Shown: positions 45,585-58,345, counted from the stretch's first letter. The stretch: DNA of 64,000 nt from Dichetophora obliterata (GCA_963920525.1 OY986436.1:90216470-90280469); one strand, 5' to 3'. The notes: a model not told the origin generated them from the letters alone. Translations and numbers: made by a program.

Positions 45585-46486
45585 TTAGACTCTTAATCTC
45601 TTAAATAGACTCTTTTCATATAAATATTTAAAATATTTATTAACAATAGACTTTAAACTTTGAAACAATTTTTTAAGAATGTTTACCAAAAAAAAAAAGA
45701 AAAGAAACGAAAAAATTTATTAAGAAATGGCTAAAATATTCGCTTTGGGAATCACGATTTCTGATTCACATTAAAGCGAGCTCGTGTCTTTTTGCAATTT
45801 TTTCAACTTTAAACGCTCATATCTGCTATACTGTAACACCTATCAAAAATCTAACATTTTTTTGCATGTCTACAGCTCAAGGCCTTTGTTATGATATATC
45901 AAGTGTTTCTGTAGCGTTTGTAGATTTCCTGGAATAACAGGACCCTTACAGGAATAAAGGGACCCTTACCTTGCCAATCGGAATTTTTTCTGAAAATTTT
46001 TTGGAAGTAAAGCACAAAGACATACGAAAGTTTCAAGAAAACTATGTAATTATAATCTGATGGTTGGGCTTCTTATCTATATCATTCAAGCCCCGAATGT
46101 ATTGCTGTAAAAGTCTAAATCGTAAACATGTTAAAGATATTGATATAGCAAATTATGTTTGTAATGATGAAGTACTGCGAGAGGAAGAACAGGAGGGGGA
46201 TTTTTCAAGAACTTTGATTTTTAATGTATACATCGGAAGCTGCGAGCAGCCATGTTGTATTTGAATTTATTTTGTAACATTATTTATTGACACTGATATC
46301 TCATCGCCTCTGTGGTGTAGCGCGCTAATGCGCTTGTACGGCGTGTCACAAAGATTTCTGATGAAGCATTTTTGATGAAGATTTCTGTAGCAGGGCCGAA
46401 ATTGCAATAAAATCAGCTAGTGATGTTTTCTTTTTCATATTGAAAAATGTTGTTGTTGTTTCTTTGGAAAAAATCGTTGGAGCAAT
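45585..46486. other. AT-rich, no gene
   Basis: Near 46315 gcctctgtggtgtagcgcgc looks faintly like a tRNA or SINE A-box head, but no B box follows, so nothing is called. Confidence 0.35.
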
Positions 46487-46618
46487 TAATTGTTCTAACC
46501 TGACCTAAAGCTCAATAAACAATTTTAAACTATCAAACAACTAGAATTTGTATTTAAAATAAAGAATTATTTAAACTATCAAACATCTAGAATTTGTATT
46601 TAAATCATAGAAAATTAA
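46487..46618. repeat. Palindromic repeat family, half copy
   Basis: The shared words caattaattgtt, actatcaaac and tagaatttgtatttaaa occur in the same order as in the right arm of 33434-33636, in two tandem sub-copies. Confidence 0.65.
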
Positions 46619-47849
46619 CATAATTTATAAATAAAGGCAAAAGTTCTTACTCTTTTTCTTACACTTTTTTCAAAACCGATTTTATTGCAGATTGCTGTTC
46701 ACATGACTCTCTTTCATTGCCTAAACACCAAATCAACCAAAAATATGCATCTTATCGCTATCAAAAAGCAATAAGAAAGTGTAAGTCAGTGGAAGAACAT
46801 TGTAAGTTATTTACAAAATTATAAGAATTGAATTATCTAATGTGATTGATAAGTGCAATAGATGCACAAAAAGAAAGTCCAATGTTAAAAATTGAATTGA
46901 TAATAAGAATAAAAGATTGAAGAATTGTGGTAGTGAGTACATTTCAAGAAAAAAAATATACCTCCAAAAAACGATCCAGAGCAGGTAAAAAATGTAATAA
47001 CGTTGTAAGTTCACATTGCGTTTTTAGGTAAATGAATTATTATTATATAGATTTGTGATTGTCTGTGCTTCTTTTCTTGCAAAAAAATTCATCATAAGTG
47101 CAAAAAAGGAACATTATTTTAAATTCTATTATAAAAACTAAACTGAACAAACAGCTTCTTTAACATCTTTAATCGAATTTTGCGAGAACTCAAAACTTGG
47201 CAAATTATACGATGCCGGTTTTTCGAAAAAAACCAATGGGTTTTTACAAAACAAAGTAATTGATGAAAAGAAAAAGGATCTCCTTGCAATGACTTCATAT
47301 TTGCCTGAAAAGTAAGTTGTATAAATCAATCTCCAGTTAGAGTAAGACAAATATTAAGTTTGTGTTCGAAAGCAAACAAATATATTTTGTTGAAGGTCTT
47401 AAAATATTAAATTTTAAGTTCTTCAAATGAGTTTTTGTTTCTGTTATTAAGTTTTTTTTATAAATAAAAATTCTATTTTTTACATTTCATTTAACGAAAA
47501 GGATCCAATCGAAGAAGTCTTCTTATACAGGTATGCTTTAATTGCACGAATAACTTTTTAAAAGCCACCGCACTCTTTGCTTTGCAAAGTGGAATAAAGT
47601 TTTGACAACCAGTGAGCTTTGGATAAGTAACGTTTTTCCATTTTAAACATTAATAATACTTGATTTACTAACCAAATATTATTATCAAACAATTTTTTTT
47701 TACTAAAATAATTTATTTACCTAAGTATTTCCATAACGTATTAAAAACAAGTATCTAGAAATGATCTGCTGCATTTAAAACGTTCTTAACGTATTGAGAA
47801 CCATTTACTTTTTGTCGCTTAAAACGATATTCTCCTGCAAACATTTTCA
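46619..47849. other. AT-rich, nothing seen
   Basis: No gene, RNA or bounded repeat supported over about 1.2 kb. Confidence 0.4.
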
Positions 47850-48310
47850 ATCGCCTGAGAGCCGCCAGCGAATCTTTTGGAAGATAAGACAATCGCCGGC
47901 GAGCTCATTTAAGATTCATCCGGGTATAAGCAGCTGAGGCCATAAAAGCGATTCGTTAGGAAGATTCGCGACGAATCGCCTAAAGGGTTCGTTAGCGATT
48001 CGCTGGGGAGCGTCGCTAACGAATCGCCGAAAGGGGTCCTAAGCGATTCGCCTGGAAGATTCGCGAGCGAAGTGACTAAAGGGTTCATAAGCAATTCGCT
48101 GGAAATAGTCTCAAATTAATCGCCAAGAGAAGTCCTTAACAATTCGCGAGAAAGTCGTTCGCGAATCGCTTTTAGGGTTCCACAGCGATTTGTTGCGAAG
48201 TGTCTTTGTTGAAGTGTCGCGCATTCATCGCTTGGACGATTGAAAAGCGATTCATCTTCCAAAGAACCCTAATGCGATTCGCAAGTACTTCGCCAAATCA
48301 ACTTCTCTTC
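47850..48310. repeat. Minisatellite with GCGATTCG core
   Basis: At least seven degenerate units contain gcgattcg or its complement cgaatcgc, spaced irregularly at about 30-70 bp, with shared pieces such as aaagggttc and ggaagattcgcg (47955, 48050). The block is GC-richer than its AT-rich flanks. Short frames across it are artefacts of the repeat. Confidence 0.8.
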
Positions 48311-49319
48311 CAATCGTCTTCGAAATGTTTTCAGGGTCGCGGCTGTGCTTCAATTGTTCGCATGTTTACAGGCATAAATATTTTAACACACATTCCAAAT
48401 TCATACCGATTAAAAAAATTTATTTTCAATAATATTCTGCTGTGGTGCTGTGTGTGTGAAATTATATTCTTTTACAACTGCATTTCGCGGAGTTTTGACA
48501 TCTTTAGACTAAAATTTGTATGGGAGGGGGCGTACCCGTATACCGATTTTAACCATTTTTACAAATTTTTGTTGTACTGCTATAAAACACATATATACCA
48601 AATTTTATTACATTCCGATAACGTTTACTATCAATGGCCGCATGTCTCATGAAAGCATTCCACTGTGCACCGGTATTAGAATATTTCTCTTTTGTTACCC
48701 TTCTGCGGACGCCCACGTAGGTACTCAACGTAAATAAATATAATAATACCCGCCCTTTAAACTTACCATAATTTTTGATATTATTTTTCATTAAAATCAA
48801 TGTTGCACTTGTATGCGACACATTAAACAACATTACCGAGTTGCCCGGGAAACGCTGCTCAACGCATATAACAGCTTAACTACAAACTAGCAAATAATGT
48901 ATTCTGATAGCAGGGAGTAAACAACATGTTTAGATTTAGGGATTATGCATAGCTAAATATGGAACTCACATTCGCTGCAGCAAAATGCTGTCTGCTATCA
49001 TTGGCGTACGTGATGCGGATACTCTGCGGTATAATTTTAATGGACGTGTCCAGTATGCGGCACAAATTAAAGTTTCCTACATTACTGCGATAAGAACCAC
49101 AAATTGTGCCTTTTCCAAAATAATTGGCCTTGTTTTGGTCTTTTTATTTGAATTTGCAAAATGGTACACAACGTGTTTGGATGGTCAACTGATGTCAACA
49201 AAAAAGTCTGTCAAAGCTATACAAATTTGGTGGCCACATATACAGTGGTGGTCAGAGAATAAGCATATTTTAAATAAACTTTCAAAAGTCAGCTTCAAAT
49301 CATATAAATAAAAATGGTT
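48311..49319. other. No gene seen
   Basis: Near 48520 tttgtatgggagggggcgta and the text that follows resemble the unit of the tandem array at 49905, so this may be an outlying degraded piece of the same element. No gene is supported. Confidence 0.35.
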
Positions 49320-50875
49320 TTCAAAATCTATATACGTATGTATATAAAAATGGATGCATGTTTGTATATCGCGTACAGAATCTGAAACCGCTGAACCGAT
49401 CTTTGAGAAATTATCTAGGAAACTGAAGCCACACCTTGAGAGTTCCTGTGATGTTTGGTGTCGATTGGACAAGGGGCGTGGTACCTACCATACAAGCCAA
49501 ATTTGCGCAATCGCCCACAAAAAAAGGGAATATATCAGACGGTTTTTATCGCAAAAAGCTAATATTTGTCAATTTTGCTCAGATAGTTACTGTCGGAAAC
49601 TGTGAAAAAATGGGCGTGGTCTCAAAATATCTACGCCCACTTTTTAGAAATCATGCCGATTCCGAAGTTGCACACGTTTTTGTAGTGAAACTTGGTATGT
49701 AGGTGCTCCAAGTTAATGTCACATTGTATTCAAATGTTGCCACGCTCACTTTTACCACCCACAAATCAATATTAGTTCTATATATCAGACCGTTTTGATC
49801 GTATAATACTAAAATGAAATAATTTAGTTCTTTTCGGAACCAATTTTCATGAAAATTTAGGAAGTTATTAAACATGTGCACATACCGAGGAGGGACTTTA
49901 CATTAAAAAAGTGGGCGAGGCACCTTCCATACAGCCCAAATTTGTTGTTTGCTATTTCGAATAGCTTTGGAGTTATATGTCGCAAAGACTTGGAATTTAG
50001 TATTAAACCTCAATTTACACGTGCCATTTCACTGATAACATTTTATGGGCGTTAGAAAAGGGGGTGTGGCACCTTCCATACAACCCAAATGTATGGTATC
50101 GAATAGCTTTGGAGTTATATGTCGCACAGACTCGGAATTCGACCACAATTTAAACATGCCATTTCACTGAAAACATTTTATAGACATTGTAAGAGGGAGC
50201 GTGGCACCTACCGTACAACCCAAATATGCGATATCGAATAGCTTTGGAGTTATAGGTAGCACAGACTTGGATTTCAGTATTCGACCACAATTTAAACATG
50301 CCGTTAAACTGATAACATATAGGAGTTGGACAAGTGGGCGTGGCACCTCCCATACAACTTAAATTGGCCTTATTAATTAGCTTTTGAATTATAGGTCGCA
50401 CAGACTCGGAATTCGGTATTCGACCTCAATTTAAGCTGATAACAAGTACTGGGTGTTGGAAAAGGAGGCGTGGCACCTCACATACAACCCAACTTTGTGA
50501 TATCAAATAGCTTTGGAATTCGATCACAATTTACACGTGCCGTTTCACAGATAACATTTTATGGACGTTATACAAGGGGGCGTGGCCCCTATACATTCCA
50601 AAGTTGCGATATCGAATACCTTTGCAGTTATAGGTTGAATAGCTTCAAAATTCAGAATTCGACCACAAATTAAAAATGACGTTTCACTGATAACATTTAA
50701 TGGGATTTGGACAAGGAGATGCGACCCCTCCCAAACAACTAACATTTGAGCAATTGAATAGCTTTTGAGTGATAAGTAGCACAGCCGCGGCCACAATTTA
50801 TGTATTCGACTACAATTTATACATGCAGCTCCTAATAATATTTTATGGGCGTTTGACAATGAGGACGTGGCAGCT
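49320..50875. repeat. Tandem array, about 137 bp unit, seven or more units
   Basis: A GGGCGTGGCACCT-like word followed by ccatacaacccaaa, gatatcgaatagctttgg, gttataggtcgcacagac, attcgaccacaattta and ttcactgataacatttta recurs in order, with unit starts near 49910, 50060, 50195, 50335, 50465, 50577, 50718 and 50857. Less similar units lie at 49470 and 49608. Flanking pieces at about 49765-49805 and 51080-51120 (cacaaatcaata...ggttttgatc) are also similar to each other. All frames in it are shadows of the repeat. Confidence 0.85.
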
Positions 50876-51329
50876 TCTTTTTACGCGGCGCTTTGTTGAG
50901 AATAAAATTTTTGGAGTCTCGTAACGAAAATGTTTCTGCCTCTGCGGATGCGATTGAGATAGACTTTGTGTGGAGCTGCAGGTTGTTTTTTTTATGTTTG
51001 TATTGGAACATCTAGAATGGTGAAAGATAGAGTGTAGGTGTGTACGAGATATTTTAGGTACAATTTTTGTCACACCCGCTTTTACCGCACACAAATCAAT
51101 AAAAATTTAAATTTCGGACGGTTTTGATCATATTAGAATAAATTTTGTTAATTTATACGAAAAAAAAAGAAAATTAAAAAGAATACATACAAAATATTTT
51201 GATATGATCAAAAACTACTGAGGAAAGTTTTCCAAAAATTAGAAATTATTGAATTAGCTAAGAATATTCACAATTAAAAAAAACTGCGAATTTTCATAGC
51301 AAAACGTGTTCAGAAACACGATAAATGAA

Positions 51330-52064
51330 ATTATAGACGAATTCATAATTTTTGTTTTGTACAACGCGTTGTAAATATTTTTATTAAAGCAAACTTATAT
51401 ATTTAAATTAAATGATTGATGCAAGAAATTTTGGTATAATTCAAGAATAGCGACAACTGTCTTTTTTAATATTTTTTGTTGGATTATACGGGTTTTAACC
51501 TCAGGCCACTGGCAATAAGTTAAGAAGTTATAGGCCTCCAAAGTTGCAAAAATGGCCTACAAATCTTGCTGTCAACGAGGTATCAAACATGCAAAATCCA
51601 TTCATAACTTTTTAAGATATACTTACAATATATCTAGAAAACACTACACTAAAAATGTTTATATCCTTAAAAAATACGCATGGATTTTCATATTTAAATA
51701 GGTACCTTGTTGAATAGCTACTTAAATTAAATTTCTAATGATACCCATGAAGTGAATTTTTGTTGAAAAATTTTAAAAAATAGCAAGATTTGTAGGCCAT
51801 TTTTTCCAACTTTGGAGGCCTATAACTTCTAAACCAATTACGAGCGGCCTGCAATTATTTTCAGATTTGGAGTTAGGAGGCCATGATTCATATAATCTGA
51901 AAAAAAATTTAAAATTAGAGATGTCGCTATTCTTGAAATGTTCCAAAATTTTTACCAAAAGTTTCAATATGGCCTCAATATGGCCGAATAGCTGAAATTA
52001 GCCAAAACTGACAAAAAGGGCCGAAACTGGCCGTAATCGAAACAGAACATTCAGTCGGACACTA
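51330..52064. mobile_element. hAT-like palindromic element, copy 2
   Basis: The right end gtcggacacta closes at 52064 and matches the TIR of copy 1 (16356-20091). The inner arms share aagaagttataggcctccaa, atagcgacaact and caacgcgttgtaaatattt with copy 1. The left end is lost next to the tandem array. Confidence 0.75.
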
Positions 52065-53317
52065 TGTATAAGAACTCCTAATTTGAAAATCGAAATTGAT
52101 GATAATATATTTTCAGAATTAATTTTCAAAACTTCCACAGTTTTTATTCATTATGACCTTTCGGTGACCTTGAACTTTGTCTTTTGTGTAATATTTGTAT
52201 AGTCTAAAACCATTAGAAAGTATTAAAATAGAAAAACTGAAGACTGGACGAGACCAGCGTTAGCTTAGGATTTTTTTAATAAAAAGTCCTTTGCAATAAA
52301 TTAAAATAGTTAAAAATTTGTTCATTTCTCCACTAAAAATAATCATCAAAAAAATTTGAAAAAATGATTTTTTGTGTAGAATTGCCGTATGGAAACTATC
52401 ATATTCATATCAGCGCGATTGGCGGTGGTCGATCTTTTTGTTGACCGATTTAACAAAGAATATCCCTTTAAACTATTTAAACTCAGCGATGTAATTTGGA
52501 GGGATTTCACCCTTTTTGCGGGATTTGAGGGATTTTTTACTTTGCCCAAATTTTGAAAGATTAAAATTCGTCAAAAGAACTGATTAGTATCACTTTGACT
52601 GTAATCTTGTACAATTGCCGATTCAATTTTGTGCTTCGTTAAGTTTTCGTCATTTTTTTATTAAATTTATTTGATACCTTATTTTTACCTCATTTTGGAT
52701 CCAAACTTTATTCATGAATCTATACGTATTCATGGGCGTCCTTAGGGGGGTAAAGGAGTGGCTTTCCCCCCTAGGCAATGAACATTTTTTAAATATCTTC
52801 ATATTTAATCAAAAAGGCGTAATACAATTAAAAAATTTTACGGGAGAGTAAAAAAACTTTCTAAATTTTAATTGTAATTTTATGTTGTGCTCAAACTTAG
52901 GGATTTTAAAACTTTTGACGTAGAATTACGTCTTACAGCGCGGTTTGTATGGGGATCAGTTTCACGAATTTTTTCAAAGCGATATTTGACACTTTGAGGT
53001 ATACCTACAGCCTTTAATATTCATCGTACAAATAAAAAAAGTGCCAAAATATCAGTTTTAGTGGGAATAAAACGAATATCTAATAAAATAGCAAAATCTA
53101 AGGTGAAAAATTCATATATTCGTATGAGAAATGCACAAGCTGCTTAGCTGCAGTAGCTGCTTATGCTGTTTTTAAGGTTGTTGTTGTGTTTGCTTGCTTG
53201 ATTCGTAATCACGTCGTTCGTAGTTGTGCTGCTTTTGTTGTTGTTGTTTTTATTAATATGTATGTTAAACATACATATATAAATATACATCAGTTGGTTT
53301 AATTTTTTTTCGTTTCC
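52065..53317. other. AT-rich, no gene
   Basis: At 52735 catgggcgtccttaggggg and gctttcccccctaggc near 52770 resemble the end of a hAT MITE of the TTF type, but no partner end was found. A ttgttgttg tract lies near 53235. Confidence 0.35.
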
Positions 53318-53328
53318 TAGATAGCCAA

Positions 53329-53640
53329 ACGTGGCCCCTAAGCTAAAGAACCACGGTAGCCCGGGTTCAATTCCAGCTCAGACAGAAAGTTTTTTCAAAT
53401 GAATTAATTTTTCTGTTCGGTCGTCACCTCTCTGCAGACAATGGCAAACCTCAGAGAGTAAAAATTGCCATGTAAAGCTTCTTGAGAACATAAGCCGTTC
53501 GGAGTCGGCATTAAACACGTAGGTCCAGTTCTCGGTCATTTGTGATGAAACATTTAACAACACGCACAACACAATTGATCAATAAAAGCTAGGTCAAAGT
53601 TCTTCCAAGGGCTGAAATGGCCAGTTTATTTATTTATTTA
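53329..53640 (+). mobile_element. tRNA-derived SINE, copy 1, 5' truncated
   Basis: Flanked by the 11 bp duplication tagatagccaa (53318-53328 and 53641-53651). The internal promoter B box gggttcaattcc is at about 53362. It ends in aaatggccagtttatttatt, a shared 3' tail. It is truncated by about 25 bp at the 5' end relative to copy 2. A Pol III-transcribed SINE mobilised by a LINE is expected from family knowledge. Confidence 0.9.
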
Positions 53641-53651
53641 TAGATAGCCAA

Positions 53652-54171
53652 TCGGCTCGGTTGAAAAAGGTGTGCACTTTTAAAAGCACTGAAGCAGACC
53701 GTTTCGTTGTCGGCAAACTATGCATTGTGTGTTTCATATAAGCGTACCATTTATTAAGTTGTATATTAATGTTGATTTTCTATGATTTAAATATAAATTC
53801 TAAATGTTTGAAAGTTTAAATCATTCTTGATTTTAAATACAAATTCTAGTTGTTTGATACCTTAAAATCGTTTATTGTGCTTTAGGTCAGGTTAGAAAAG
53901 GACAAGAACAAACGACGCTTCAAGCGAATATGACATAAATTTCAATTCGATTCTTGATAAATATAAAAAAGGACTTTACAATTATATAGAGAACGGTTTA
54001 AAGGTACAAAAACATGTCGTTTTCATACCAGCAAATCAGACGCAGCTGTTTTAAGTACCATTTAGCTGGAACAGTAACATTCATGGCTTGTTGGGTTGTA
54101 ATACAATAGAGAATACAGATGCATGTAGCTAGAGAGCCAGTATGTGGCTACAAAAAATGTTCTACTACTAG
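53652..54171. other. Palindromic repeat half copy and AT-rich flank
   Basis: Between about 53775 and 53895, taaatataaattctaaatg and acaaattctagttgtttgat match the left arm of 33434-33636, so this is another copy of that family. Otherwise nothing is seen. Confidence 0.55.
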
Positions 54172-54184
54172 CCAAGGTTGCCAG

Positions 54185-54545
54185 TTAAAATTTAAAACAA
54201 TTCCGACAAATATTCCCTTTTTGACAGTAACATAAATTAAATACAACAAAAATTACCATTGTTAAGATAAACAAAAAAGTTTCTACCGCAATAAAAAAAT
54301 ATCAAAAAAAAAATCTCACGATCATTAGAAATCACCGCAAAAATACCATGCGTTTTAAAAATACCACCAAAAATTCCATATGCACTTAAAATTGCCACAA
54401 AAATCTCATTCGCATTAAAAATTACCACAAAAATACCACGCGTTTTAAAAATACCTCCACAAATTCCATATGCATTTAAAATTGCCACAAAAATCTCATT
54501 CGCATTAAAAAATACCACAATAAGTAAAATAAGTAAAAAAGCAAT
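54185..54545. repeat. Tandem repeat, about 92 bp unit
   Basis: The words catatgca(c/t)ttaaaattgcc, caaaaatctcattcgcatt and aaataccac(g/c)cgttttaa recur with about 90-92 bp spacing for a bit more than two units. The minus-strand frame over it (54518-54237) is a Phe/Ile-rich artefact of the repeat. The block may lie in an element bounded by gttgccag near 54178 and its complement near 54778. Confidence 0.7.
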
Positions 54546-54832
54546 TTAAAAAACATTTAGAAATACCACAAAGAAACTTTGCTTACTAAAAAAGAAAAAA
54601 AAAATGTTAGAAGAACATTACCAAACTCCCACGAAAATTTAAATAATACCCCGCTGAATTCCCACGTCAATTAAAAAATGCCGTGCTTAATTAAAAAATT
54701 TAATAGGAATTCGCAGAAAGAAAAATTCCTCAGGGCAATTAAAAATTACCACGAATAGGATTTTTCCAACATAGCTGGCAACTTTGTTACTAGCTGCTGA
54801 TATTATTGTTTTGGTTCTGCATGTGCTGCAAA

Positions 54833-55003
54833 GGGCCGCTTTTTACTCGGCAATTCTATGAGCAATAATTTCTTTCGCCGCAAGTAGTTTGTTGACTACT
54901 CGGTTTTAAAGGGGACTTTCGTAAACCCCTCATGCGGGCGATTAATCCACAAACTGCTTGCGGCAAAGGCAATTATTGCCGAGTGAAAAGCGGGACAAAG
55001 AGA
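54833..55003. repeat. Palindromic element, about 170 bp
   Basis: The left arm gccgctttttactcggcaat and the reverse complement of the right (cgcttttcactcggcaataa) pair, continuing into a shared ttgccgcaag-like word. A further partial copy sits at 55017-55230 and is itself split by the MITE at 55061. Confidence 0.65.
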
Positions 55004-55060
55004 TCTTGCTACCAGAGCAATAATTGCTTTCACCGCAAGCTCGAGAATTTTCGTATGTAA

Positions 55061-55202
55061 GGGGCATGTCACACTTAGCGGACACGGACAAATTTGTTGT
55101 CGTTTTCACGGGTGAAAGAAGCTCTCTCAATTTCCAGTTTTTTCTTTTACCAGCGAAAACAACAACAAATTTGTTCGTGTCCGCGCAAGTGTGACATGCG
55201 CC
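55061..55202. mobile_element. MITE with TAA duplication, 142 bp
   Basis: The left TIR ggggcatgtcacacttagcg and reverse complement of the right (ggcgcatgtcacacttgcgc) pair over about 45 bp, including gacacg(g/a)acaaatttgttg. TAA flanks both ends (55058-55060, 55203-55205), as for PIF/Harbinger. Confidence 0.9.
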
Positions 55203-55230
55203 TAACGAGTGAAAAGCGGGACATAGTAAG

Positions 55231-56603
55231 CAAAGTTCTGTTTATTTTCTGCGGACGATTCAGTTCATCTCCTCTAACGCTGCTCAACCGCTGTGATCTT
55301 GCCCTTCTCTGTGCGTCGTTGTTTTAGATTTGCTTGGTAATTGTTGTTGGTTCAGTTAACTGAAATTTTTTTAAGATGTTCTTAATTTTTACTCGACATG
55401 AACAGCTGTATTTGACAACTAGCTCGCTTTTCTCTGCTTTCTACTTCATTCCTCTCCGAGTCGGCCCTACCTGGTTATTCTGCCATGAGTTGGAGTACGA
55501 ATAAAAAGAATGTTTATTTTCAGCATGTTATATACTACTACGCAAATTTGCGCATGCGTTACTAAGCATGCGTTGTGCTTTAAAAACTACATTTAGTTTT
55601 TAAATACCATACCAAATGTGAATTATTTTTATTATGCATTAAATTTTTTCCATATTAAAATTTTATTTTGTTTACTAAAATTTTAATTTTAAATTACTTT
55701 TAAAATATACATATATGTTTATACTCTTTATAACAGAAACAATAAATAATTCAAATTAACCCATACTTATTTTCATTAATTAGACATAACTTTGAATTAC
55801 ATTTAGTTTTAACCAACAAAACAAATGAAAAGAACTTCAAATGAAAACTTTTTATAAAACAAAACAAATTTTTACATGAATTTAATTGTGAGCTTTTTAG
55901 ATCAGGTAAGTTTAAAGAAGGACAACAACAACAAATTTGTTTTTAAATAATTTTTATTTAAACGATGAAATACTTTAAAAAGGTTTTGAAGAATAAACAT
56001 GAAAAAAACCAGAATTTTTCTTTATTACTGTATAAAAAGGAATTCTACGTCTATACTTACGATACTATCGAAACTGTGTCTTTTTTTAATAAATACGTCG
56101 TATTTAGTTGTAGGAGTGTAAAATTTAGCAGGAACATATGTTTTGATAAGGTGCATCATTAATCAATCAAAAAGTCGACTTTGTATTTATTGTAACTGAC
56201 GGCTGTTTTGATTTTATATGACGATTTTTTCATTATATATGTAATATATTTTGGGGAACTCAAAAATACTTTTTTAAGGTGTATTTATAAATAAAGCTAA
56301 GCTAAACCATGCATGCATTTTTAAATAGTATGTTGTACCCGTCGCTAAAAGTTGTATAAGTTACGATACCATTTCATTTACCCTCGTTTCACAGGCACTT
56401 TTCAATGCGTATACATTTACAGTAAAAAAATTTTCTATGTCCATTCTATGAATTTTATTCGTAGTTTTCAGTCACGAATAGGATTTGTTGATTGGACGTA
56501 GTTTGGTAAATACTACAAATATTTTATTCGTATTCGTAAAAAAACAAATGTATATTGTACGAATACATATGCTACATTTACTTATAACGAAAAAAACACT
56601 ATA
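55231..56603. other. AT-rich, no gene
   Basis: No coding frame or bounded repeat supported over about 1.4 kb. Confidence 0.4.
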
Positions 56604-56672
56604 TGAGCTGGGATTTGAACAACGGTTTTTTAGCTTACGGGCCACGTACTCTTTCAGTAGATTAGGGCCATC
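56604..56672 (-). mobile_element. Diverged SINE head, copy 3
   Basis: On the minus strand, gagtacgtggcccgtaagct, then aaaaaaccgttg, then the B box ttcaaatcccagctca align in order with the 5' half of the SINE copies at 53329 and 59194. The body and 3' tail differ, so this is either a different SINE family sharing the head or an old copy. Confidence 0.5.
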
Positions 56673-58242
56673 TTGCAATCATACATTTACTTATATTCGG
56701 TAATTGTTCAACAAACTAGGCTGAAAGATGTCGGTTGTAAATTTTTTAAACTCAACTAATACTTCGTATAATACTTCTACGAATAATGCGTTCGGTCAAC
56801 CTACGAATAATTTTCATCTACTAATATTATTTGTAACTAGCATAATCCTACGACAGGACCTCCTCACACTTCCTTTTTGGAGCCTTTTGCCGAAAGCACT
56901 TTTTCCTCTTGATTTTTTATACACTTGATTTTTGTAAAATACTAATGTACCACTTTAAATAACACTTATCCTTATCTAAATAACGTAATCGTATTGAATC
57001 AGTATTGAAAAATTAGTTCAAGTGTAAAAATGCAAAAAAGTCGAATTTGGTAACAATTAAATTCATACAAAACTTTTGAAACTGGCCTGCAAACTTCATA
57101 TACGTAGCAACTCAGGTGTCGTTTTGCGGCTGATACAATTATATTTTTTGGTACAATCGACTCAAATCGACTCAAAAGAATTTCATTAAATTCGACATAT
57201 TTTTTTTATAAAAGGGTGAAAAAAGAAATAGATTAAAAACGTACTATTGTAAAAACCCAATATTGTCACTGATACGTATGAAATATATTTTCTGTGCATA
57301 CTTTCAGGCTGAACATTTTTGAGAACAGTGTGTATTGTAAAATTACTTTACTGTTTAAAAATAATTACAATTTGAGAAATACTGTGTGTGGAGCAGCATG
57401 CTTGCCTTTTATGTATTAAGATGTGCATACTGTCAGGCTGTACAGTTTGAGGGATATTGGACACGGAGAAGCGAACTTGCCTTTTATACATTAAGAAGAT
57501 TCGTAAATAGTACGAAACCATTAGTAAATACTCCGAATGTAATGGAAGAAATTACAAAGTTATTCGTACGAGAAATGATAAGGATTGATATCCCTATTAG
57601 TTGAAGATCATTCTCGGAGCAACAGATGGTAAGGAGCATTTAAGTCAAGAACACATATGAACTTAGACGATAAGCAAATTTATGTTTTAAAGCAATTAAA
57701 CACAAGAAGAAAACAAAGTAAAATAAATTTAAAAACTAAATGTTTTCCCAAAATTCAGCCTAAAACATTTTTTTCTGTCAGAAAGATGATCCAATTTTGA
57801 TAGTTTTGTAATTTTTCGTTAACTTTATAAAATTGCTATTAATCTTGCAGCAATTAAATTTGAGAAAATTTCTGCGATCCAGGCCAAGGCAAAGCTTCTA
57901 ATTCAAAAGCGAAAAAGTTAGGAAATTCTGAATAAAGTAGGCTAATTTTAGATCAAGCACTAATTTTTAAAAAAATCTGATGGCAAAGTCTTATAAAGAA
58001 AACGTAAGAATATCTTATGGTCAAAAGTTTTTTTTGAATAAAATTTTAACAGGAAACTCGATTTGAAACATTTATTTCATACTTCTTCAAATTCACGTTT
58101 TTTAACAGGCGTCCACACATTTTGAGAATTTTCTGGATTTTTTCGCGTTACGTGCTTCTCGTGCAAACTCAACTGTAAAAATTTGCATGCTGCTGGAACT
58201 GATGCATGTTTAAAAAAGAAATAAGTCAGTTGATGTCCAAGC
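56673..58242. other. AT-rich with short degenerate repeats
   Basis: The words cttgccttttat and (c/a)tgtcaggctg recur near 57300-57490 at about 73 and 129 bp spacing, and ttcgta/tacgaa words are frequent at 56460-57560. No gene is supported. Confidence 0.35.
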
Positions 58243-58345
58243 GGGGAACATTTCAAAAATAGCGACAACTCTAATTCTTAATTTTTGCGAATTATATGGA
58301 TTTTTACCCTTAAATCCAAATCCGATAAATTTCAGGCCACTTGAA
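58243..58345. repeat. Fragment of the hAT-like palindromic element
   Basis: The stretch aacatttcaaaaatagcgac through the ggattttta and aatttcaggccact words matches the arm of copy 1 near 16470-16580 and of copy 2 near 51900. Confidence 0.6.

Noticed and set aside
46310..46350. Possible tRNA or SINE head (gcctctgtggtgtagcgcgc)
   Set aside because: Only an A-box-like word; no B box, anticodon arm pairing or duplication follows.
47909..48094. Repetitive 61-codon protein on the minus strand
   Set aside because: It is an artefact of the GCGATTCG minisatellite.
48200..48652. 150-codon frame on the plus strand
   Set aside because: It starts in the minisatellite and runs into AT-rich noncoding sequence; no family motif and no codon pattern of a gene.
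53318..53651. Possible genuine tRNA gene at the SINE head
   Set aside because: It has A and B boxes but a long body and target duplications, and no complete cloverleaf; it is a SINE.
54237..54518. Phe/Ile-rich 93-codon protein
   Set aside because: It lies on a 92 bp tandem repeat and its periodicity is that of the repeat; there is no start context or motif.
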